This document shows, piece after piece, positions 1-8,600 of a stretch of DNA of 64,000 nucleotides. Both the position numbers and the translations under genes were made by a program. The stretch is from Rhodoferax sp. (lineage in GTDB: Bacteria; Pseudomonadota; Gammaproteobacteria; Burkholderiales; Burkholderiaceae_C): positions 1,178,001 to 1,242,000 of the forward strand of contig JAGRPL010000004.1 in assembly GCA_019449595.1 (NCBI GenBank). Reading direction: 5' to 3'. Positions within the stretch are counted from its first letter, which is position 1; each line of letters opens with the position of its first letter. The notes below the pieces were generated by a model. The model made no database searches. It was given only the letters and a program-made list of their open reading frames with translations, and was not told where the DNA came from.

Positions 1-2791
1 CGTCGGTCGCAATTCCCGATGGCACGATGAACCCGGCACGCCCGTTGGGTGAAATTGCTGCAAAGAAACTCTCAGCAAACAGAGCGTAGGTGTTGACGTC
101 ACCCACACCGGTGAGCGGATAGCGGCCGCTGTCGTGCGCGTAAAGGCTAGCGGCTTCAGCGCCACGGCGGGCAGTGATGAAATCGTCAAACAAACGCATT
201 TCAGCGCGGTTGGGCGGGCTCAAACCTTCAGCCGCTTCTATGTCGGGGTATAGGGTGTGAAGCAGCAGGCCCTGGCGCAGCAGTTCGATGCGCTTGGCGC
301 GTTCGGCCTTGTTTTTGGCGGCAGCAACCAAAGGGCTACGTGTGGCAAAGAATTCTTCCTCTTGTAGCTTGATGCGCTCCCACGGCGGATTGCCGAGCAT
401 GACGGCAAAGCCGCCCTTTGCCGCTACATGCGGGAAGGCTAACCACCAGTGGAACACGCTGTGGGTGCGGCACAGGTCGTGCGCAGCCTGAGCCAGCTCG
501 GGCTTGGCCGATTGGTGCGGATTTGGGTGCAACAGGCCCCACAGGTAGCCCGACAGGGGGATTTGCCCTTGCCCTTGTGGGACTTTTGGCGCCAGAAATG
601 CGGCCACGTAGGTATCGGCCAATTTGGCCAGGGTACTTTGCTCCGCATGGTGGTGTGCTCGGGCCCAGGCGCTACGCTTTGTGGCAATGCCGCCCAGAGT
701 GTCGTCTGCAAGATGCTCCACGGCGTTGGCGTCTTGCACCAGCGTGGTAGCGGCAAACAGGTCGTTTGCCACCACCTGCTTCCAGCTTTTCAGCTCGGCT
801 TTGTTTTGCTTCTTCAGGCCAGCAGCTACCGTCTTGTCATCGCCACTCAGCACGGCGTAGGCTGCGTCGGGGATACCATTTTCCAGAATCTTGGGGTCCA
901 GAACGCCTAGCAGGGCATCGCCCACTTGCAGGTGGTGGTCGATGAAGGTCAGCGGCCGGTCTGGGGTATAGGCCTCCAGCCACAGGGCGGTCTTGGCCAG
1001 CGCAATGGCCATGGGGTTCTTGTCCACGCCGTAAATGCAGTGGCCCACCACGTCGCGCAGGGCATGGCGGTAGTCGGCCGGCGTGGGGGCACCGCCTATG
1101 GCGGCAGCGCGCAGCTTGGCCACCTCGTCTGCCAAACGGCGAGCGGCGGCCAGCAGAAAGTGGCCACTTCCGCAGGCCGGGTCGCACACAGTTAATTCCA
1201 GCAGGGCCTGCACTGGGTTGGTGGGATGGACCCGCACGGTTTGTTCAATGACAGGCTCCAGCGCGCTCTTGATGAGTTCCTGCACTAGGCTGTCAGGTGT
1301 GTAGTAGCTGCCGGTGAGCTTGCGGGCATTGCCTTTGTTGCTGGCGTCGTCCTCATCCCCCACAAAGGTCAGGCGGGCGGCATGGGGCTGACTCAGATGT
1401 TGCAGGTCGGGCACCAGTTCCAGCAGGCTTTCGTACACACTGCCCAGCTCTTCTGCACCCATGTCGCGGTAGTTGACCCGGGTCAGCCCCGTGGGCTGGC
1501 GGAAATAGCCCAGCTCAAACACAGCGGCCAGCAGGTGGCGATTGTCTATGTGTGCCGCATTGAGCAACGGACATTGTTCTGTGGCAAACAGTCCACCCAA
1601 GGCAGGCAGTCCCAAGGCAGGCTGGCCGGTAGCCAGCCCGTTAAAGGTGATGCTAAGGGCCTGCCAGAGGTCGCTGTGGGTGTCGTGGGCGCTGCGGCGC
1701 ACGGCGCGCTCGCGCAACCATGTGAGGCTGTAGCCCTGCCAGTAGCGTTGCTGCTGCTCTTCAGTGGCGTCGGGCGTGAAGATTAGAGAGTGCCCAGTAC
1801 TCGGGTCAGTGCGGTCTTCCACCGTAGCTAGGAAGATGAAGCGATACACCAAGCTGAGCAGTTCTTCAAAGAAGGCCTGTTTGGTGGCACTGCTTGTGTC
1901 GGGGTGCTGCAGTTGGGCGCGCAGTTCAGCGTTGGCTGGGTGGCTGATGAAACCGGTGCCCAGGTTGCGCAGGGCCTTTTCCACCTGGAAGCGTAGGTTC
2001 ATTCGAACCGTCTCGCCGCTCTTTTGGCCCGCGTTGCGCCACCGCTCCCAGGGGCAGTCGGTGGGGTCGGTCACACTGCCGCTAGGCAGGGTTTTGCCAA
2101 ATCGACTGGAATGGGCCAGTAGCCAGAAGGCGGTGAAGTCCGCGTACAGCTCTTCGGTAAAGATGGCCTCAAGGTCCACCTCCACGTAGGCCGGTCGCGT
2201 CAAGCTAGGGTTGTCGCGCAAGATACGCAGCTTCAGCCCGTTGGTGACGATGGCCCACAAGGCGTTGTCAGAGGCGTTGAGCGCCTCTTGAGCAAGCATG
2301 TAGGGGCTGCGTTTGCGGGTGCGGCCAGTCTCAGTATTGGTGTCGCCAAAACGTTCGGCAGCTTGGTCCAGCGGCTGGTCATGCCCCGCCATGATGACCG
2401 GCAAGCGGCCGCCCAATGCGGCGTGGCCAATGTTGTAGGTATGTTGGCCGCTAGAACCTGCCACGCTGCTCACGCTGTTGAGGTCGCCCATGCCCAGGAC
2501 GTGGCGGCACAGGGGCAGTAACCAAACCAATTCGGTCGTCTGATGGGCACGGGCGTCTTGCCGAGTGCGTTGCTGCTGGAAGTCTTGCCACAAGTGCTGG
2601 GCAATTTTGAAGTGGCGGGCGATTTCGTCACGCAGCTTCAAGCCCCTGGGAATGTCGTAATGCACCTCGGTCTGCTCGGTGGCTTCGGGCACAGCAAGGG
2701 TGGTCAAGCGGGTGAGTTCTTCGGCCGGAATCAGGCCGCCCTCAATACGAATGGCAGTGTAGGCGAGTTGTTGGATGTGCTTCTTGGCCAT
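1..2791 (-). CDS. Eco57I-family N6-adenine DNA methyltransferase, DrmMI/PglX-like (3' end cut by window)
   Basis: This reading frame starts at the ATG at 2791 and stays open to the window edge, giving about 930 residues without a stop. The SAM-binding motif DPACGSGHF lies near residue 537 and the catalytic motif NPPW at residues 801-804, the order expected of gamma-class N6-adenine methyltransferases of the Eco57I/PglX/DrmMI type. The 500 residues before the motif form the long helical N-terminal part usual in this group. The start lies 2 bases after the stop of the SNF2 helicase gene, so the two are surely co-transcribed. The protein probably methylates host DNA to mark self in a restriction-like defence system. 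Whether it is fused to a specificity domain cannot be seen because the C-terminus is missing. Confidence 0.85.
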   Translation of the reverse strand, partial: MAKKHIQQLAYTAIRIEGGLIPAEELTRLTTLAVPEATEQTEVHYDIPRGLKLRDEIARHFKIAQHLWQDFQQQRTRQDARAHQTTELVWLLPLCRHVLGMGDLNSVSSVAGSSGQHTYNIGHAALGGRLPVIMAGHDQPLDQAAERFGDTNTETGRTRKRSPYMLAQEALNASDNALWAIVTNGLKLRILRDNPSLTRPAYVEVDLEAIFTEELYADFTAFWLLAHSSRFGKTLPSGSVTDPTDCPWERWRNAGQKSGETVRMNLRFQVEKALRNLGTGFISHPANAELRAQLQHPDTSSATKQAFFEELLSLVYRFIFLATVEDRTDPSTGHSLIFTPDATEEQQQRYWQGYSLTWLRERAVRRSAHDTHSDLWQALSITFNGLATGQPALGLPALGGLFATEQCPLLNAAHIDNRHLLAAVFELGYFRQPTGLTRVNYRDMGAEELGSVYESLLELVPDLQHLSQPHAARLTFVGDEDDASNKGNARKLTGSYYTPDSLVQELIKSALEPVIEQTVRVHPTNPVQALLELTVCDPACGSGHFLLAAARRLADEVAKLRAAAIGGAPTPADYRHALRDVVGHCIYGVDKNPMAIALAKTALWLEAYTPDRPLTFIDHHLQVGDALLGVLDPKILENGIPDAAYAVLSGDDKTVAAGLKKQNKAELKSWKQVVANDLFAATTLVQDANAVEHLADDTLGGIATKRSAWARAHHHAEQSTLAKLADTYVAAFLAPKVPQGQGQIPLSGYLWGLLHPNPHQSAKPELAQAAHDLCRTHSVFHWWLAFPHVAAKGGFAVMLGNPPWERIKLQEEEFFATRSPLVAAAKNKAERAKRIELLRQGLLLHTLYPDIEAAEGLSPPNRAEMRLFDDFITARRGAEAASLYAHDSGRYPLTGVGDVNTYALFAESFFAAISPNGRAGFIVPSGIATD

Positions 2792-2793
2792 GC

Positions 2794-5619
2794 TCAAACT
2801 CCCGCGGTGGCGGGCACCAAAACATACACACCCATCACGTCAACGGGCAAACTGGCTGTGACTTGGTAATTGCCACGGGCCTCAGCGGCTTCGCGCACGC
2901 GGCGGTGGTCGGCCAAAAGGGCCTGGGCACGTGCTTTGGCTAAGTCCTCCAGGGCGCTCTGCCATCCAGGCAGACTTTCTATTGCTTGCTGGATGTGGCG
3001 GTCGCGGATGACGGGGGGCATGTTGCGAACGGCCTCTGTGCCGAGCAGGCTACGAGCATCGTTGAGGCTGAGTTCAGCTAGCCCATCGGTACCCGACGCG
3101 CACACGGCAACGGTTTCCTCACACAGCATCAGCCGCGTATGGCCTTCGCGGGTGACGCTGAGCTGGTGGCGCAAGCGCAGCAGCAAGACCGTGGTTTTAA
3201 GCTGGATGTTGCCAACAAATGCGGCACCAGCACGTGCCACGCCATCGGCATCCTCGTATTGGCTGTCCAATGCCTGCTCTAGCAGGGTATCGGCCAAGGC
3301 CACCACCAGCGGATGGGTACGCTGGATGAGCACAGCGCCCTGGGCGGCGGGCTGTTTGAAGTCGATGCGCAGAGTGCTCGCGAGCCCTTCTGCCGCCAAG
3401 CGCTCTTTCAAGGCTGGGGGCAATTCACCCAAGGGGGCTTTGAAATGGCCTTTGTAGGCCTCTAGGCCGGCCCCTAGCTTGGACATGGCGCGGATGACGA
3501 AGCGTTGAACCTCCTCTGGGCCGCCCAGTACAGCAGCGGATTTACGCCATTCCGGGAGTACGTCCTCAGGCTTGAGTCGACGCTGGGCAAAGATTGAGCG
3601 GTTCTTGGCGGCCTTTTCGCGGGCACTTTGCCACGCGATTTCAATCTGTTGTGCAGGTTCGCCAAAGTCGAAGCCAATTTGCGCTTGCTGCCCAACCGTT
3701 TTGTGCTTTCGCAGCAGCACGGCATTGAGCAGAGCCTGTGTGAGTTTGCCCTCGTCATCGGGCATGGGCACCAGCACACCCAGCTCTTTACGGATGCTTT
3801 CGGCCTTGCGCAGGATGACATGAAGCACGGCACCGTCGACCGGGTTGTCCTCTCCGTAGAGCATGGTGCTGCGCACCTCCTTAGCCTGCTGGCCAAAACG
3901 GTCAACACGACCCTCCCGTTGTTCGTGGCGGGTTGGGTTCCAACTCAGGTCGTAATGCACTACCGCAGTGAAGAGCCCTTGCAGGTTGATACCTTCGGAC
4001 AAGCAGTCAGTAGCAACCAGGATGCGCTGCTCGGTGACACCCAGCTCGGCCACGGCGGCTTCGCGCTCACCGGGAGTAAGCTCACCGGTCACCGCCTTGA
4101 CGGTGGCGTTCTTGAATTTGCCCCGCAGGAAATCGGCCAGGTAATGGGCCGTGGCAATGTAGCGGCAAAACACCACTGGCTGGAAGCCCTCTTTGACTAG
4201 CCCTTGCAGGTGGTCGTAAAGCTTGGCCAATTTGGGGTCGTTTGCGGCACCGGCCAATTTTTCGGCGGCAGAAATCAGGTCTTGAAGACGGGCCGAGTCC
4301 TCGGTCTGCGCAGCGGGCTCGATATCGTCAGTGGACAGGGCATCGTCCAGGCCATCCATGACGCGTTCACTGGCTTGGGCTTCGAGCGCCTCCAATGACA
4401 GGTCATCACCCTCTTGCTGACCACCTTTTAGCCGTGTGCGTAGAGCGTTGACTGCTGCTTGCGGAGATGAAGAAATACAACGCAGCAGTGCCAAGGCAGC
4501 CCACCAGTTCATGCGCTGTTCGCGCTGGCCTTTGCCTTCAGAGCGCTCGACCAGTTCGCGGGCGTAGTCGAGAACGTCGTTGAACAGTTGCCCCCAGGCA
4601 CCGGTCAAACGGTAGGTAATTTCCGCCGTCTTGCGGTCGGGGAACATACTGGTGTCTTGCCACTCGGCAATGTCCGGGCGGCGACGCTGGACGAAATGGC
4701 GCGACAAATCGTCTCGCAAGTCGGTTCGAGCGCCTGGCGGCAAGTCTTTTAGCTGGGTGAAATCAGTGCGCAGTAGGCCCAGCAAGTTGAAGAAGGCGTC
4801 TTCATCGCCACTGTGCGGTGTGGCAGTGAGCAACACCATGTGGCGCTGGACGTTTTCTGCCAGACCTTTGAGCAACTGATAGCGCTGCTGACGGCCCTGT
4901 CCTCCTTGGGTGCAGGTGTGGGCTTCGTCCACGATGACGAACTCGGGGCAGAAGCGTTGAAAAGCCTCGCGACGGCGGTCGGACTTGATGTAGTCCAGAC
5001 TGACCACGGTATAGGGGTGAGCGTCGAACACAGATGTGCCGGGGGGCAAGTCTCGCTCCAACCGATTGGCCGTGCTGGTGCGCACCACCACGGCCTGAAT
5101 GTGGAATCGTTGTTCCAGTTCACGTTGCCACTGCTCGCACAAATGGGGCGGACACAACACGGCCATGCGCTGGATTTCTCCTCGGTCGAGCATTTCCCGG
5201 GCAATCAGGCTGCCCTCAATGGTCTTGCCGATACCCACGTCGTCGGCAATTAGCAGACGAACGGTGGGCTGCTTCATGGCCATCAACAGCGGCACCAACT
5301 GGTACGCACGCGGCTCCACCGCAATGTTGCCGAAACTGCGGAACGGGCCAGCACCGCTTCGCAGCTTGAGCTGCAACGCGTCCATAAGCAACTGACTGGC
5401 TGAATGGTTGCGGGCTTGTTCGACAGTAGGCCATGGAAAAGTCGCCGGCCCTACGGGTTGGCGCTCAAGCGGCAAGTAGATGAGGGATTCATCTTTTTCG
5501 CCGCCACCCAAAGGGCGCAAGTGCAAGGTATCGGACGTGGATTCGGGCAGCACAATCCATTCGCGGCCACGGGCCGAGACAAGACTGCCGGGGTAAAACT
5601 CAGCAACGGGAGCGTTCAT
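2794..5619 (-). CDS. drmD: SNF2-family helicase, DISARM DrmD-like
   Basis: The 941-residue protein is a superfamily 2 SNF2/HepA-type ATPase. Walker A is seen as DDVGIGKT at residues 126-133, the DEAH box at 231-234, the TATPHS motif at 265-270, and a helicase C domain with the motif REGRVDRFGQ at about 560-570. The N-terminal phrases GREWIVLPES and GPFRSFGNIAVEPRAYQLVP match what I remember of DISARM DrmD proteins. It sits between the large helicase and the methyltransferase with gaps of 2 bases on each side, so all three form one operon. The likely role is DNA translocation or remodelling during recognition of foreign DNA. The DrmD name is family-level recognition, not a search result. Confidence 0.8.
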   Translation of the reverse strand: MNAPVAEFYPGSLVSARGREWIVLPESTSDTLHLRPLGGGEKDESLIYLPLERQPVGPATFPWPTVEQARNHSASQLLMDALQLKLRSGAGPFRSFGNIAVEPRAYQLVPLLMAMKQPTVRLLIADDVGIGKTIEGSLIAREMLDRGEIQRMAVLCPPHLCEQWQRELEQRFHIQAVVVRTSTANRLERDLPPGTSVFDAHPYTVVSLDYIKSDRRREAFQRFCPEFVIVDEAHTCTQGGQGRQQRYQLLKGLAENVQRHMVLLTATPHSGDEDAFFNLLGLLRTDFTQLKDLPPGARTDLRDDLSRHFVQRRRPDIAEWQDTSMFPDRKTAEITYRLTGAWGQLFNDVLDYARELVERSEGKGQREQRMNWWAALALLRCISSSPQAAVNALRTRLKGGQQEGDDLSLEALEAQASERVMDGLDDALSTDDIEPAAQTEDSARLQDLISAAEKLAGAANDPKLAKLYDHLQGLVKEGFQPVVFCRYIATAHYLADFLRGKFKNATVKAVTGELTPGEREAAVAELGVTEQRILVATDCLSEGINLQGLFTAVVHYDLSWNPTRHEQREGRVDRFGQQAKEVRSTMLYGEDNPVDGAVLHVILRKAESIRKELGVLVPMPDDEGKLTQALLNAVLLRKHKTVGQQAQIGFDFGEPAQQIEIAWQSAREKAAKNRSIFAQRRLKPEDVLPEWRKSAAVLGGPEEVQRFVIRAMSKLGAGLEAYKGHFKAPLGELPPALKERLAAEGLASTLRIDFKQPAAQGAVLIQRTHPLVVALADTLLEQALDSQYEDADGVARAGAAFVGNIQLKTTVLLLRLRHQLSVTREGHTRLMLCEETVAVCASGTDGLAELSLNDARSLLGTEAVRNMPPVIRDRHIQQAIESLPGWQSALEDLAKARAQALLADHRRVREAAEARGNYQVTASLPVDVMGVYVLVPATAGV

Positions 5620-5621
5620 GT

Positions 5622-8600
5622 TCAGTTTTTCTGGCTGGAGCCAAACAGGTCAGCATTGGCCTTGAAGATGGCAGGCCACTGGTCTTGTTCTTTGGGGAAA
5701 CGCACAACGATGAGCCCCAAGTCTTCCAGCTTGCGGTTGGCTTCGGCGTCCTTGGTCTTTTGACTGTCGGAGTCGTGGTGGGGACCGTCGATAAATACAG
5801 CCAGGCTGAAATCGTCGTAGTAAAAGTCGGCATTAACCCCTGCGGCGGTCAGCGTGTGCTGGGCCCGGTCGGGTTTCAGGTAGCCATGTTCGTCCACATG
5901 AGCGAGCCAGGCTTTTTCCAGTGAGCTGGAGGACAAGCGCTCCAACTCCGCACTATGCTGCTCGGGTGCACGGCCATGGGAGCCAAGCGCTGAGGTGGAT
6001 TCTGTCAGTCGGCACAAGATTTCCAGTAACTGTCCACCGGCTTGCTTGTCTTGGCGGTCAATCAGAGGATGGTCCGGTTGGTTGTAGTACGACAGCAGAC
6101 AGCGGTAGCAGCCTGCCTCGCACAGTGGCTGGCCATGCTCATCCACCTCCTGGGTGAGCTCGGACTTCTTCCATCTCTTGCCTTCAGCAGGCTCCTGGAA
6201 ATGCATGATGCTGAGGGCCTCTGCTGCCACCGCCTGCAGAGCATGAGGTTCAGTGGCTATGCGCGTGAGCACACCTGCACCACCCTCTGCAGCCTCGAAG
6301 AACAGGATGGATTGGCGGTTGTCACGGCCAGGCAGCGGTTCTGCGACAAGCTCGCTTTCCTCCAACTGGTATACCGCCTCAATGCCTCGCTTCAAGGCGT
6401 ACTGCAAAGTGGTCATGGTGGACTCTTCGAGCACACCTAGACGGTGATGCGGCATCACCACGAGGATATTTCTTCGGTCTTCCACGAACGGGACAATGCG
6501 TTGTGGCGGGGTTTTGTCAGGTGGCGCATCCTCCCCTTCGCCGTCACCTGCTTCGTTTTCTCCGCCGACCCAGTGCCCCGTGACGGGGTTAATCATGAAC
6601 CCCAGAACCTTCTTGTCCTTGCGCCGCTTCCAGCCGTAGTTCATGCGCCAGATGGTGGCCGCAGGGCCGTATTGGAGCTCCAGCAGTGGACCCTGTTCAT
6701 CAGACACGATGGAGGTGACCATCTGCAGCTTTCCATCGGCCTGGGCGAACTGCAAGGTGGTCTGCATTTCGTACCCCTGGCGCGTCCGCTCTTCTTCGTT
6801 GGCAGTAATACGCTCAGCCCGTTTAGTGGAAACGTTTTCGATGCGGTAAAGGTTCTTGACTTCTTCTGCGCCGTCCAGTGAAGCGCCACAGGACACACAC
6901 CGGTCGGCGTCACGTTGGGTTCGGAAATGGCCGTACCCGCACATGGGGCAGAGGCGCGCAACTTCCGTGGGTAACTTGGCACCATCGGCCACCTGGTCTT
7001 GCCCGCTGATGGTGAGCAAGGCTTTGGTGACTCGGTACTGACTGCCCTCGTGATAGATGAGGCTATAGGGCCCGAACTCGCTCAAGGCCAAGAAACGGGG
7101 ACGCGAAAGAAAGCTCTCACGCCCGATATTGCCGCGGCGCGCTGGGATGTAGGCCATCAATGGCAGGCGGGGGAAGTTGTAGCCCGGGAGAAAGCCTTGG
7201 CTGGCCAAGTATCGGTAAGTGTAAAAGTCGCTATTGAAGGCGCTATCACCTGCCAGAAGCAGGTCCCGCTGCTTGCGTGCCTCATTGTGGCGCTGCTGAG
7301 CCTCTCGGCGCTCACGTTCGCTGGCAGCCGGATTGTTTTCCTTCTTGTAGTTGAGCTCGATGGCTTGCGCAGTGGCCAGATACAGGTCACGCCAGCGGTT
7401 CAGCGCATTGTCAAATTCTTTGAACGCACGCTGGAACACAGATTCTGGCCAAGTTGGGGTGAACCAGGGAGCACGTTCAGGTGTAAGTTCATCCTTGAGC
7501 ATGCCCAGCACGGCCAGGCCGCGCTCATGAGCCTTGCGCTGAGCAGCGGGCTTGGACAGCTCGTCAGCCAAGTCTGTGGCGAGGGGCAAGTTCTGCGGTT
7601 TTTCCATGTCGAGCAGGTCGCGAATGCTGTTGCCCAGCTTTTTGCCCGTCTCGGCCAGCCAGATGGCCTGCAAGTGGCTTTGCACCAGCTCTCGATTCGC
7701 CAAGTCCAGCGTTGGGGCGTTGACCTGACCGTGCACCATGCGAACAGGGTCACGGAAGTAATACTGGTCGTGTGGTGACTGGCTGGCACAGTAGGTAATG
7801 ACCAAGGCAGGCTGCCCTGCACGGCCGGCGCGGCCGCTGCGCTGCGCGTAATTGGCAGGCGTAGGTGGCACATTGCGCATGTACACGGTGTTGAGGGACG
7901 AGATGTCCACGCCCAGCTCCATCGTGGGTGAACAGAACAGCACGGGCAGCCATTCAAGTTCATGCCCTTGCTTCTCTCGCCATTCCTCCCGGTCTTTGTC
8001 GGTGAAGCGGAAACGGGCCTCTCGCTCCATGCGGTCGTCTTGTTCGACTTGCGCGGTGTGTTCGCGGGCCTCGAAATCGAACAGGCGATGCGCGGGTTCA
8101 CTCAACAGCTTGGCAATGTTTCGGTATAGGTTGCGGAAGAATGCGTTTTCGTGGGCTTGGCTACTCGCGCTGCCATTCCCAACATGCCACAACATGGCAC
8201 TCCCGTTGAGCTGCCATCCAGTCAGTCCAAAGTCGGTTTCTTCCTTTCGGACCAGCCCATAGCTTTCTGCGGCCTTGAGCAAGGCCCAGACCACATCGCC
8301 ATAGGTGGCATCCTTGATTTCTTTGTAATACGGGTTGCCGCCACCCCAGGTGCTACCCTTCTTGAGCTCTTTCCCAAGGCGGGAACGGCTGGAGCCGATG
8401 ACCAGGTACTCTTCCAGCTTTTGCCGTTTGATGCGCGCGCTGTTGTCGTCTTTCGGGCGGCTGGTGACAAACCACTTGGCCGGTACCGGGCGTTCGTCTT
8501 CGGTGAAGCCCCAAGGTTCGCACAGGTTGGCGAAACTGACCGTTCGCAACTGGTCCAGTTCCGTTCGGTCCAAGTAGCGGGATGCAACGCACAAACCCTC

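Noticed and set aside
288-2869. Several plus-strand frames of 60-150 codons opposite the methyltransferase
   Set aside because: They are shadows of the long minus-strand frame, which has clear SAM and NPPW motifs; the shadows have no family features.
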